A stretch of 64,000 nt of DNA from Blattamonas nauphoetae (taxonomy: Eukaryota > Preaxostyla > Oxymonadida), in the NCBI GenBank assembly GCA_033064195.1, contig JARBJD010000298.1, positions 27,357 through 91,356 on the forward strand, given 5' to 3'. The translations under genes were made by a program, and so were the position numbers. This document shows positions 32,092 to 43,094 of the stretch, piece after piece (the first letter of the stretch is position 1; every line of letters starts with the position of its first letter). Below the pieces are notes generated by a model. It searched no databases, had not been told where the DNA came from, and worked only from the letters and a program-made list of their open reading frames with translations.

Positions 32092-34612
32092 ATGGCATAA
32101 CAAATTTCAAGAATTGAATTCAAGAAAAATGATGACACTTTCAACGATTATTTCGATGAAGATCTCGACGCAATGTTCAATAATCTTCCTGACGAAATTC
32201 ATTCATTGTCTGATCGTTTGAGACCTCACAAAGTCCCGTTGTTCGACTATAAGAAATACAACGATGGTATATCATCTGAGAGTGCTGGTCATAAACGAAC
32301 AGGAACAGCAATAAACATTACACATGTGACCAACCTAGCAGTCGTGGATATTGACATCTTGGATACGGATGCTGATGAAGAAACCAAGAACCAAATCCGA
32401 ACATCAGTGTTCAATGTATTACCCAATGATGTCGGATTCGTAGTGACTGGATCAGGGGGTCTTCATATATACTGCGATATTAATGGCTACAAACTGGAGA
32501 AAAACTCAATGGTGAAGGTGAAGAAAACTGACCAATACGATGTGGATTTATTCGCCTGTGTAGACTCATCTCTGCGCTGGATAGCGCAACCGAAATCCAA
32601 AGTCCAAAGGAAAGTGGAAGGCACTAATAAAATCCAATCATACAAGACCATTCATGACTTTGACGAACTCTTTATCCTATCATCATTGTCAGATGTATTC
32701 TCTAGTCTGGGTATTTCATTAAAGCCCACTCCAACAGAGAAGAAGCCAATAGTGAAACCATCAGTGAACCAGACCAAAATTGAAAGTCCAATAGCTCCTT
32801 CTTTCGACGAGGATTCCATTCAACAGTACACTTTAGCCCAAGCTGATTTAATCAGAAATGGACTGAAAGGACTAGTGATTCACAACGATTCTGGATCCAG
32901 ATCAATTGAAGAGGAAGTCTCCTTGTTGCCATTATTTGCAGGCATTAATTCCCTGAGACACATCAATGGATTTACAGACGAGATGCTCGAACAAACATAC
33001 AAAGACATCTCTGACAACAACACATTAACTGAAAATGCAGAGAAGAATTGGGAAGCACAGAGAATACGCTACGCTTCGAATGTTACCCATCCTGGAGTCC
33101 TCATTAAAATCATTAGAATCCACAATGAAAAGTACTATAATGATGAACTCCTTATTCCTCTCACTGACTACGATGTCTCTGATTTCTTTGACAGTCTTGA
33201 AGTTGATTCCAATGGCGAACCAGTCAATGATAATCTCTCCAATGAACCCACTAATGAGCAATCAATAACGAAGGATTCATTCGATGAAAAGATCGATCTG
33301 CTGTCTCCATTTGACTTCTCCACAATAAGGAAAAAGGCAACAAACAAAGACTACAAATCAGAGACAGAAGTGCTAAGAGATCTATTGAAAGTTCTTCGAT
33401 GTATTGAAGTGTCATTGCTATGCATTGTGAAAGAGTACAGTTCTCTTGATCTCTGCTATCGTGTCAATGTTCAGAAAGAAGGTAACGTCTTGAGATTATT
33501 GAAATCAATCAAAGTGACCATCCCAAGCGAAGATCCAAAGAAGTGTAGAACGACAACGTGTCAATCAACATTCGAGAATAATCGCAATCTATTCATGGTC
33601 AACGGCATTCGATTCATGAGCGATAATCCACAGATGTTCTCACTATTCCAAGGATACAAATATCCATTCGTTAATGAACCAAACACTGATCTCATTCAAC
33701 CATTCTTAGATTTCACCAAAGAGATAATTTCAGACAATAATGAAGAATTGTATAACTTCATTATCAACTGGATATCATTCGTGATTCAGAATCCTGGTCA
33801 GAAGACAGCGTCAGTCATTATCTTGAAGGGAATGCAAGGAATTGGCAAAAATGTCTGGACTAATGTGCTCTGTGAAATAATGCGAGGATACTCTGCTCCA
33901 AATATCACTGACATTCAGGAACTCTGCGGAACATTCAACACAGTGATTGAAGGCAAAATGCTGATCGTCTGCAATGAATTGAAGAACGCTGGTGAAGAAA
34001 GAATGTCAAACTTTGACGCCCTCAAATCAATAATTTCAGACACTAGCTTCAGAGCTAATGAAAAAAGGAATCGCTCGTCGTGACGCTGAGAATGTTGCCA
34101 ATCTGATCTTCTGCACAAACAACGCATATCCAGTCAAGATTGAAGTCGATGATAGACGCTATTGTGTCTGCAAAGTCTCCAATAAACGTAAGGATGATGC
34201 CAACTATTTCCTAAACCTCATCCGCTCCTTCACTCCTGATGTTTACTCACACCTATTGACATACTTCAATCAACGACCAATCACTGACTTCAACCCAAGG
34301 CAATTACCAAACACTAATGCTAGATGTATTCTCCAAGAAGTGTCTCGATCAGCAATAGGAGACTTCTGCCTCGAACACCTCCATGAATTAGAACAAGGAA
34401 TGCCACGTTCCTATGCCTCTGAACTAATGCCAGATCACTATAAGAAACTCAAGACATTCCAGATGGACCTCCATGAGCATTGCACAGTCAAACAAAAACG
34501 CATTGATGGCAAACAAACATACTGCTACTTCATCGATCCCAAATATGCTGATCTACTTAAGAAATCCTCCATCAATGACCAAGACACAGACGACCTACTC
34601 AACGACTCATAG
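32092..34612 (+). pseudogene. PrimPol-SF3 helicase, right-arm copy
   Basis: This is the mirror copy of 6209-8740 and is nearly identical to it over its whole length, with the natural 3' end retained (…QDTDDLLNDS, stop at 34610-34612). The same PrimPol motifs (VVDIDIL, GGLH, YDVDLF) and SF3 motifs (GMQGIGKN, IVCNEL, FCTNN) are visible. The copy has about two breaks and is treated as a fossil. Having both copies in the inverted arms means the gene was present twice per element, as happens when a gene lies inside long terminal inverted repeats. Confidence 0.88.
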
Positions 34613-35096
34613 AGTCTTCGCTACGCGTACCAATGACTAATCCACCAATGTCTATATATTTTTGCCTATCCACAAACACCTCCATTTTCCATCAATGTCC
34701 TCTTCACTAATACTACTCTATAAATGCCTCTCTATATATTATTATCATTATCGCTATGTATTATCCCACTAATGCCTCTCCACCAATCACTCTCCACCAA
34801 TCACTCTCCACCAATCACTCTCCACCAATATCACTCCACCAATCTCTCATCATCAATCACATCCACCAATCTCTCTCCACCAATATCTCCACACCAATGC
34901 CTCTCCACCTATGTCCCCCACTATCCACCTATTATCTCTCCACCAACTACTAATCACCAATGCCCTATCCACCAATCTATATCCACCTATATCCCCACAC
35001 CAACCCATTTCCACCTATCTCAATCATCCTTGACTTATCCATCTGTCTATACACTTATTGCCTCTCACCTCCCTATCCACTACCTCTTATCTCTTA
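34613..35096. repeat. Degenerate CTCCACCAATCACT minisatellite
   Basis: About 480 bases are made of variants of a ~14-bp unit CTCCACCAATCACT, with CCACCTAT and CTCTCCACCAAT variants, strongly C-rich on the plus strand. There is no gene in it. It runs from the end of the primase-helicase to the ATPase remnant of C, so it is either the outer end of element B or filler at the B/C junction. Confidence 0.85.
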
Positions 35097-35441
35097 GGTG
35101 AACGTAGAACATCCAAAAATAGAATGACAATGATGGACTTACTATTGGAGAATCGACAACCGAAATTCACTTTCTTTCTGACAATGCATGAGCTCTTCAG
35201 TTTGTCAGCAGACATGAAGTCAAACATTGATTCGATGTGGATCTTTGGAGGATTCAATAAGGAGCGAATCTGTAGAGTTTATCCTCAGTTGAACTCACCA
35301 ATTGATATTCAACAATTCTGGAATGTCTACCAACGGAAACAAAAATGTGAAGCAATCATTCTTCGATATAATCCTGATGGAGTAGTACTGAATGAGATCA
35401 ATAAAGATGGGTTAATCAGAAGGGTCAGAGAACTCTTGTAG
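35097..35441 (+). pseudogene. Packaging ATPase remnant (C), C-terminal third
   Basis: This is the C-terminal part of the A32/FtsK-type ATPase seen whole at 18597-19484. It starts just after the Walker B region and includes LLLENRQPKFTFFLTMHELF and WIFGGFNKERI. It lies directly against the minisatellite at ~35096, which marks the junction with element B. Its 3' end overlaps the convergent small gene by 30 bases, as in E2. Confidence 0.85.
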
Positions 35442-35771
35442 AAGGTTACCAATCGTCTCGTCAAGACTTCGAAGCCTCATGCTGAGAGTGTCTGTCAACG
35501 TCCGAATTGATTCTTCAATGTCTGATAATCTTTGATCAATCGATAGTGAATTAGGAGGAGTGGAAGCATCAACATATCGTTTCCTCAGTGCTATCTCACC
35601 TCTTATTTTTGTTATTCTGTATCCATCGATTTGAATCATCCTATTCAGTTTCTGAGTTGTGTACTCATTCAGTTCTTTTCTATTCTTCTCCAAGTATCTC
35701 TGAAAGTCGTGGATGTTTGTGAACTCTTTCTGCTCAGGATCAAACGGTTCTAATATTTTCAGTGATGACAT
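35412..35771 (-). CDS. Conserved small protein (MSSLKILEPF family), C copy
   Basis: The 119-residue frame is whole and almost identical to the E2 copy. EPFDPEQ is near the start, YTTQKLNRMIQIDGYRITK in the middle and a predicted amphipathic C-terminal helix (LSDIEESIRTLTDTLSMRL) at the end. Function is unknown. It overlaps the ATPase 3' end tail to tail by 30 bases and is followed upstream by integrase after 36 bases. Confidence 0.8.
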   Translation of the reverse strand: MSSLKILEPFDPEQKEFTNIHDFQRYLEKNRKELNEYTTQKLNRMIQIDGYRITKIRGEIALRKRYVDASTPPNSLSIDQRLSDIEESIRTLTDTLSMRLRSLDETIGNLLQEFSDPSD

Positions 35772-35807
35772 TTAAATGAAATAAAATTATCTGAAACATT
35801 TTCTTAA

Positions 35808-37742
35808 CTACGCTAGATTGAACTCAGCAAAGAACTCTGGAGTTAAGTCGTCAATAGAGTCTGCATGGAACTTGGTGTGCTGAATTGGAACGTAGACAAC
35901 TTTTGACTGACATGTGAGACCATTCAGTAGAGTAGCTACAACATTACCGTGTTTGTATTCGATGAATTTTCCCACGAATTGAAACTGCCTACGCATCTTC
36001 TGAAACTTAGCAACAGTCTTGTCCAGATCAAGGTGGATCAACAGAATGGTTCCTGGTTTGTATTTCCAGAACATCTGTGATGTCTGTTGTCTTTGGATGT
36101 TCTTCAATTGTTCTTCACAACTGGAGATATACAGTGCTTCGATTTCACGATTGTTTTGTGCCTGCTGTGGAGTGAACTTGTTCCAGTACGCTCGATGTGG
36201 AGTCATGTTGTAGAATTCCACCATCTGATTCATCAGTGAATGATTTGCCATTTGTGTTGCATTATCTTGGAATCCATCTCTGATTGTTCTGATCACTCGA
36301 TCGACAATTCTGTTGTGATTTGTGAATGGTGAACTTGTGAAGTACGTACTGACTATCTGTTGCTCAAAATACGTTTGTGCTTCTCCACTTGTCCAAGCAG
36401 CTTCTCCATCACCACGAATGTTATTCACCTGAACTCCACGATGATTAATCAGATCATTGATTGCAGTCTTGACTTTGCTCCATGATTTATCCAGAACTGG
36501 AATCACAACCAGGTATTTAGTGTTGATGTTAATTCCGAAGAGGTATATCTGAAGAACTGTTTTCGACGTTGGTGATTGGATAAATACGAGATCAATTTCC
36601 CATGATCCAAACTTGGGAGAAAAGTAAGGTCGATCACAATTCTGTGGAACCTTTCTGTCTGATGTCTTCTGTGGATCTCCAGTAATTGCTTTCGACATGA
36701 ATTGCATTTTTGATCGAAATGGATACACTATTTTTTTCGTTGTTTTTGGAATCATTGGTGGATCAATTCTCATTCTGTCACTTCCTTTTTCTCTCTGTAT
36801 TTTTCTCGGATGTGCTACACTCCATCTGTGCTCAAATTCCTCATACCAATCCTGAAATGATCTTCCTCCGAATGGGATTTGTTTTGTGTGAGTCAGAATG
36901 AAGTCAAAATCATCTTTCGCAATAGTTTTGTTAATCGAGGCTCGAACGAATATGTCTCTGTTCATTTTATTGGCATCCAGAATGTGTGATGTAATAAAGT
37001 GTTCCATACGTTTTAGATTAGTCATTATTGAGTTCTCAGCTTTGATCTGTTCATCTTCTGAATCGTTTCTCTGTTGATGATCAAACAATCCTTTCATATG
37101 TGCTAACGTATTGAGCACTTGCTGTGTCGTAGGTTCGTACCGTCCGATCTCTCTCACTGGTTGGTTGAATGGAGTTGTTCTGATTGACATTGGTGGATTG
37201 GGAATTATGTCATCATCGTCCTCCTCTTCAAATTTCCTCTCCTTCATTGGATATTCATATTCAAACCCAGCCGATTTTAAGTTTCTCTTCAGTCCAGGAA
37301 TAATGAGATATTCAGGTGGTTCTACAACTATTGGTCTTTGCACTGGAATTGTGATTGGGATTGGTCTTGCCTCTGCAGGGCATCGAACTCTTGGTGAGAG
37401 AATTGGTGTCACTTGTTGATTGTACTTTCGATGATATTCTTTATACATCTTGTATGCTTTTTCACATCTCCAATCACTAAAACGTTTTCCCAAGAATGCA
37501 ATCAGAAACTGTGAGACTACTTTTGTTCCATCTGAAATAGTTAAATTCGGAGAGAGACCTCCATTAAACCAATCCTCAAAATATGTCTCATCCTTTGCAA
37601 CATACTCTCCATGTGAATCATAGACGTCATATACTGGTAAAGTGTTGGTTCTATTGAACTTGACATTGAATATTTTCTCTTTAGAGTGTTGTGTGCAATT
37701 CAGTAACCTATTCACTAATGCTTTGATTTGTCGTGTGTTCAT
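35808..37742 (-). CDS. Polinton integrase (DDE/D type), C copy
   Basis: This would insert the linear element DNA and create the 6-bp target duplication. The 644-residue frame is whole. The catalytic core lies at about residues 375-540: WEIDLVF (first Asp near 382), IRGDGEAAW (second near 445) and a third acidic position about 35 residues later in NRIVDRVIRTIRD. A C-terminal SH3/chromo-like beta module follows (YKPGTILLIHLDL, FVGKFIEYKHGN). The N-terminal ~370 residues include a conserved ISDGTKVVSQFL segment and an acidic/Pro-rich linker, not recognised. It starts 23 bases from pPolB's 5' side in the same order as E2, after an AAAAATAAAG motif. Confidence 0.9.
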   Translation of the reverse strand: MNTRQIKALVNRLLNCTQHSKEKIFNVKFNRTNTLPVYDVYDSHGEYVAKDETYFEDWFNGGLSPNLTISDGTKVVSQFLIAFLGKRFSDWRCEKAYKMYKEYHRKYNQQVTPILSPRVRCPAEARPIPITIPVQRPIVVEPPEYLIIPGLKRNLKSAGFEYEYPMKERKFEEEDDDDIIPNPPMSIRTTPFNQPVREIGRYEPTTQQVLNTLAHMKGLFDHQQRNDSEDEQIKAENSIMTNLKRMEHFITSHILDANKMNRDIFVRASINKTIAKDDFDFILTHTKQIPFGGRSFQDWYEEFEHRWSVAHPRKIQREKGSDRMRIDPPMIPKTTKKIVYPFRSKMQFMSKAITGDPQKTSDRKVPQNCDRPYFSPKFGSWEIDLVFIQSPTSKTVLQIYLFGININTKYLVVIPVLDKSWSKVKTAINDLINHRGVQVNNIRGDGEAAWTSGEAQTYFEQQIVSTYFTSSPFTNHNRIVDRVIRTIRDGFQDNATQMANHSLMNQMVEFYNMTPHRAYWNKFTPQQAQNNREIEALYISSCEEQLKNIQRQQTSQMFWKYKPGTILLIHLDLDKTVAKFQKMRRQFQFVGKFIEYKHGNVVATLLNGLTCQSKVVYVPIQHTKFHADSIDDLTPEFFAEFNLA

Positions 37743-37765
37743 TTATTCAAAAATAAAGTTTGTGT

Positions 37766-40728
37766 TTATTCGATTTGATAATCAGTTGCTTTCAGTCCAT
37801 GAATGAATGGAGGACACGATTCATTTTCAAGTACGATTGCTTTCAGATGAATTCCACTAAGACTGAGTTTCTGCTGTTGTATTTTTGCTATCTCAAATCC
37901 ATTTGTGTCCTCTTCGCTCACGATTCTTCTCGTCTGGAAATTCAATGTTGTTGTCACTGTTTTCTCTCCATTGAGACACTTCACATAATCGTCACTCGTG
38001 ATGTTGGTTTTCTTCAGAGACACTCCTTTGATTTTGCATTTCTCATCGAGAGAGTAACACTTGGGTGCAAGACAGATCATCTGCTCACCTTCCTTCTCAA
38101 TTGCTAATCCCAACAGTTTCATCTCATCATCAACTCCCTTATCAGGATTTGGAAACCATTCATATTTGTGTGCATCATAGAATTCCTTGTCAGCAATCAC
38201 GTGCTCAAATTGTTGATGAATACCTGCATTCGGATTGCCAGAAATTGCCCAGTACGCAGAGTCAGTATCTGCTTCACAGAAATAAATCTTGTTCATGTCT
38301 AGGCATTTGTACATGAAATTGTAGATGAAATTCAGATACCAGAACTTGGCATTGTCGAGTGTGAATACTGCTTCTTGCAGACATGTTTTGCACGGTGCTT
38401 TCTCTCGGTCTTCAATCACAATGTAGTTGTCCTCATTGATCTCTCTTGTCGCTACAAATCCCTTCATCATCTGCTTCAAGTATGTTCTCTTCTCATTGCA
38501 GATTGTGATTGAGTTGTACTTCTCAGTGTTCATTCCATCATATCCATAACTACCATTCAAGGTCGTCTTACAGAACTGTTCCTTTCCTTTGTTTCCAACC
38601 TTCATTGCTTCAATTCTATCATTCATGAATGAGGTCACAAATGGTTCAAATCCTGCGTGTCTTGAGAACACCATCACACTCTTAATGTCATCAATAATGA
38701 AGTGGCAATAGTCGATGAGGAACCACAGATAGTATGTCGAAAAGAACATATACTGATCGTGTGTGCTCAAGAGTTGAGTTAGCTTTCTTTGTTTGTCGTC
38801 AGTCTTCAATCCATGTTTCTTCATCAACGAATAAGTCTTCTCTCCAATGTTTTCTTCTGTTGTATTGACCACAATGTTTCTGAAGATTGGTGGGAAGCTA
38901 ATGAACTCATTGATGTGCTTCTCATCGATGTGTCCTTTCAGTTCTGCAACAAATAGTGTCTTCTGATTCTTGTCTTCGATAATCTTTCGACATTCCTTAT
39001 CTCCTGTTGCAGGAAACAAGCATCTTCCTGGCATGTACATTCTGTGATTAGTGTATGGATTGTTCTTGTTCTTGATTGATGAGAAAGCACTTGGATAAAG
39101 CGAATTGAAATCAACACCACATACATGAGTCATTTTGTGTTCTGTATCTATTGATTTGACAACACCATCTTCAAATGAGAAGTGGTTGATCGGCGTCGCG
39201 TCTTTGATGTTCTGTCGATGTTGAACATTCGATAGTTCACCAGTAACTGCTGCTCTCAGTTTGTGATATGTTTGCTCATGGGTCAGAGTCATTGGTAGTG
39301 ATTTCCAGATACAGTACTTCTTGAGTTGGATTCTCAATCGAGTGAGATGCTCATCTTTGTCTGACTTGTAGGTGTTGCAGTAATCGCAGCAGATCTTCAC
39401 GTTCTCTTTTGAATGACCTTTTGAATTGTCGATTCTATCCAGTGTTGGTCGTACTGCTTGTGAGAAGTGGCTCTTGCAGATGTAGCACACTCTCTTGCAA
39501 TGTTGAACAAACCAGTCGTAGTCTGATTCAGTGACATTTTTGTCAGTATTGCGGTGAGCTTTCTGGTCTTGATAAATGTACGATGCAACCTTGTATTTCC
39601 AGTATTGTTTCGTGATTTTTATGTCACCAGATTGATCCACTCCATTGAAATCATCATCAATATCGAAGTCTTTGTAGGCACACGCATATTTGATTGCAGA
39701 AGCATTGGCTGACAGTGAGAGATTGTGCAACATGTCCACTTTGTATTGGAAGTTCAGATCAATGAGATTATCCAATGGTGCAATCATACATTCGACGTCT
39801 CTGATGTTGTAGAATTTGAGGTAATCCCAACGGTTCTTGAATCCTTGTTTGTTCCAATCATCAAGGTAAAGTTGGTAGTCACTATCAGACATTTCACTGT
39901 TGTTCAGACTGGAATAGAATTCGTATTTAGAGAATAGTTCTTGTTTGCTCAGCACTGTGTCGTAGTCTGATGAATCAAATGACTCGTAAGCAAAGAATGA
40001 TTTCTGGAGTGTGGTGTTTCCACCAAAAGCCTTCACTGCATTATCCAATGTCATTGGTCCTGTGTACGACATCATGTCAATGAATCGAAGTACCTGTTGT
40101 GTCTTCTCGTGTCTGATCAACACTTGTTTGCACTTCGTTGTGGATCCAAGGAAACTTACCACTTTCCAATCCTTGTCAACGAGATCGCGGAAGATGAGAT
40201 TAATGTCGAATCTGGAGCTGTTGAATCCAATCACACTGACTTCATTCTGAGAGGGTATTTCTGGATCCTCATAGTAGTTGTTCTCTCGTACTGTCTCTGC
40301 ATATTTGAAGAGTTCTCTGATCCACTGCTTCACGAAGTCCTTTCCATTTCGAAGATCAAAGTAGATTGACTTCACCCCTGATTTAGTTTTAATTGCTGAT
40401 GCAACAGAGAGAGGCTTCAAGTGGGAAATCAATTGAGTATTGTCATCCGAGAAGAGATTGTCAAGAATGAGATCCTCCATTGTTTCGAAATCGTATGTGA
40501 TGTAGTATTGTGTTGGTTTGAATTCGTTTTGTCTTTTGTGTGCCATCAGAAATTCATACGTTCTGTTGTTGAGGATGTGTGGAACATATGGTCTTGGTGT
40601 TTTGTCAAGGGAGATCTTCTTCACATGTTTACCATCAAGTTCTTTGCACTCTCTGAGATGCTTCTCAAAATCCCTGCTGTAGTTTTTATTCTTCACTTGG
40701 AATCCTCTTGATTGACAATATGGACAGA
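37766..40728 (-). CDS. pPolB of Polinton C, part downstream of the E2 insertion
   Basis: About 985 codons from the zinc finger (CPYC) to the natural end. They include exonuclease motifs (DFETME, GFNSSRFD, YNIRD), the HNH-type module (CYIC, LDRID, CDYCN), motif A (DFNSLYPS), motif B (NGSYGYD) and motif C (ADTDS), ending ATDYQIE. Polinton E2 interrupts the gene at the zinc finger; the N-terminal side resumes at 63805. Codons to the right of 40728 in the same open frame are terminal-repeat DNA of E2, not polymerase. Otherwise the gene is open. Confidence 0.9.
40723..40728. repeat. GACAGA target-site duplication, left copy
   Basis: GACAGA immediately precedes the E2 tip AGTAGTAC at 40729 and is repeated at 63805-63810 directly after the right tip. 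The uninterrupted homologous site in Polinton A (2445-2450) has a single GACAGA. Six bases is the duplication length known for Polintons. Confidence 0.95.
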
Positions 40729-42425
40729 AGTAGTACAGAAGCGATTTGAGAACCAATCTGAAATTGTCATTGAAATCAAAACTAAAAGTCAAGTCCGATT
40801 GACCAATTTTGAATCTTGTATTAAAAGGAATTTATGACATTTTGATGACATCAATATTTGGCCTAAATTCTAAAAATATGTCCAATATTTTGACCTCGTG
40901 AAAAGTGTCAATTTTGAAGCAAATTTTGACAACATTCGAAAAAATGTTGGCGCTTTTTTGGTGTTTTTCTCTTTTTTACCACAAATCACTGAAATCTAAC
41001 ATGATAACCATTTCAAAAAATTCTGAAAAAAATTCTAAAATCTCGGGGACACTGTCGGTCATCGATCAAGACAATCTCGATGAAAATCGGTTGAGAATTC
41101 GTCGAACTGTGTACCGAACTTAGGTCGAAAAAGTGACGAAAAAGTCGATGTTCGGATTTCGCCACTATGAACACCTTTATGTCTCAAATTGTGTTCAAAC
41201 ACGTTCTAAAATTACGAAATTGATTTTGATAGGTGAAATTTTCGGAAAAAAGCACTTTTGAAAAAAAAGTTAGATCCGACCCCACAACATATTTTGAAAA
41301 TGACAAAATTTTTAAGGAGGAGAAAGTGACGTCTCGCTCTTCTCCTACACGTCACTTTTCGCCCTCTGATGGTCTCCGTAGGTGTCAAAACGATAGTGGA
41401 CAGGTATTCACGTCATTCGGTTCTGACGATCCTCGACACACGATCGTTTTCACAATTTTTTGTCAATTTTCATTTCTCATTGATTTCCTTCAAACCACTT
41501 CACAATTACACTCAAGCGACGCTTTTTTGAGAATTCTGGTTGTACATCACCTATAGTTCGCTCTGGAGGGTCGATTTTTCGATCACACTTGTGACGACAC
41601 ATTTGCACCAACATTTTGACACTATGGATTTTTTGATCTGAATTTCGTCACAAATCCTTCTTTCTCACGGTCTGAGGAAGGTGTGCTCAAATTTTGAGGA
41701 GATTTTGTCGGATAGTTCTCCCATAAAGTCACTTTTTCATGTTTTCACTTCACAACTTTTGACCGTTTTTGTCACTTCAAAACCGACTGTAGTCCCTTTC
41801 ATTTCATCACTTTTGCTCCCCATTTCACATCTGATCTGTTCATCATTCCTCTTCATTTTGCTCAATTCACTTCCATTTTGTGGGCCGTTCTCACTTCACA
41901 AGCACATCATTTTAGTCAACTTTTCATCAACTTTTTCACAAAAACAGAGTAAAAGAAAGCGAAACAACCAACAATGAAACGGGCAAGTATGAAACTGAGA
42001 GGGAAATTGACGATCGTGAAAATGACGTGAAATGTGACACCAATAGTGAAAATTAGGTCTGTGTTCCGGTTTTTCTCTATTAAAAACAACAAAAATGATT
42101 CAAAAAAGTACGTGATATGATGAAGATTACGGAAAAATTCCGAGATATGAAGTGAGCCGTTGAAAGTGAGATCTCGGTAAAAGTCCGGAATCTTCACTTA
42201 ACGGAAATTAGTGTGTTGTATTTGAGAAAAAGTTACAGAGAAAGAAACATGAATGAAGTGGATAAAAACGATTAACAATGAGAAAACAAAGACGGAAGAC
42301 GTCATGAAAATGAAACAATAATGAGTGAGAATGAAGTGAAAGTTCGATCAAAAACAGAGAAAACCAAGCTGAAATAAGAGGAAAATGAGGGTGAAATGAT
42401 GAAGAATCCATACTTTTACCGAGAT
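40729..42425 (+). repeat. Left terminal inverted repeat of E2
   Basis: About 1.7 kb, reverse complement of 62148-63804 and homologous to 4510-6208. It is non-coding, with dense TCACTT/AAGTGA hexamers that swap strand in its middle. The ~75 bases at the tip match the sequence that gives the left-arm primase-helicase its foreign tail, confirming that tail as terminal-repeat DNA. Bases 42426-42661 are an inner flank shared with A only. Confidence 0.9.
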
Positions 42426-42661
42426 CTGGACCCGGTTGTGAAACCTCAAATATCTCTGCAAAAGTCCGGAATCTTCAAAAAAAGGAGCATACCATGATGA
42501 TCCTACAGTTCCGGAGAATCCAAAACGCGACGAATTGGAACGAAACAAGCACTCTTGAGAAATGAGTGATCGAACCCATTGATCCTCGTTTCTGATGAAA
42601 AATCCAGAACTGAGAAAACAGCGAAAGAAAATCTAATTCTGAATTTTTTAATTTGTATTAA

Positions 42662-43021
42662 ATGAATCCAACTGAAATGTACAACGAAAGACGTCGAGTA
42701 TGTTCAGAACAAGCATTAATTGAATCAATGAGAGAAGAGAACTGTTTGCTAGTCTCTGAGTATGTCAGAAATAATGTACCGGTGACGTATGTTCATGAGG
42801 GAGTTGAATGGAGAATAAAACCAAAGTTGTGGAATCAAGGAAACAGACCTCACTTATCAAAACGTCGACACTACACTCAATCATTCGTCGAAAATGAACT
42901 GAAGAAATACAATTGTGAGCTCGTTGGTGAGTACACGAAAGTTCTGGTTCCATTCACATATCGAGAGATTGGCGGAAGTGAAGTGTTCAGAATTAGACTT
43001 GATGCATGGCTGACTGCTTAG
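42662..43021 (+). CDS. Small two-repeat protein, E2 copy
   Basis: This is the near-identical counterpart of 3887-4276, with the same two NC-x-LV-x-EY...PHL repeats. It sits between the terminal repeat and pPolB, and the start is preceded by an AT-rich motif (TTTTTTAATTTGTATTAA). Function is unknown; a terminus-linked DNA-binding role is a guess from position and basic charge. Confidence 0.7.
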   Translation: MNPTEMYNERRRVCSEQALIESMREENCLLVSEYVRNNVPVTYVHEGVEWRIKPKLWNQGNRPHLSKRRHYTQSFVENELKKYNCELVGEYTKVLVPFTYREIGGSEVFRIRLDAWLTA

Positions 43022-43094
43022 AAAAAGCCCCATCTGAGAAAACAGAAATAAACGCTCAACTTTTTTTATTTTCTGATTTTTTATTTTGTAGTAA

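Larger units (their letters stand above)
6209..35096. mobile_element. Element B: Polinton relative with long arms carrying primase-helicase
   Basis: Two inverted arms (6209-11232 and 30300-~35096) flank a core of fibre, capsid, ATPase and pPolB genes. Each arm carries the whole primase-helicase locus plus a ~2 kb repeat-rich block, so the inverted repeat is about 4.3-5 kb long. Fibre-to-ATPase order matches E2, but the replication side differs: pPolB points the other way, a 91-residue basic protein is present, and I find no integrase. A is inserted in the left arm and transposon T1 at the pPolB end. The left end is outside the window. The right end is placed at ~35096, where sequence switches to the ATPase remnant of C. 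B has roughly half a dozen breaks in all; ATPase, the two small genes beside it and most of pPolB are open. Confidence 0.75.
35097..40728 (-). mobile_element. Polinton C, left part (continues at 63805)
   Basis: In minus-strand order it has pPolB, integrase, a small protein and the end of a packaging ATPase, the same order as E2. Its pPolB gene is split by E2, with the other side resuming at 63805 after a GACAGA duplication. Its capsid side is missing beyond ~35097, where element B begins. This could mean B inserted into C's ATPase gene (the other half then lies left of the window) or that C was truncated. The integrase is whole and the pPolB part is open, so decay is slight apart from the insertions. 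Confidence 0.8.

Noticed and set aside
34760-34960. CRISPR-like spaced repeats
   Set aside because: The units are degenerate, about 14 bp and contiguous, with no unique spacers. It is a minisatellite.
35808-37742. Integrase taken as evidence of an LTR retrotransposon
   Set aside because: There is no reverse transcriptase, RNase H, gag or LTR. Neighbouring pPolB, packaging ATPase and capsid genes place it in a Polinton.
40729-40792. Apparent N-terminus of the C polymerase reading into MTFSFDFNDNF
   Set aside because: These codons are E2 terminal-repeat DNA joined to the polymerase frame by the insertion, not polymerase sequence.
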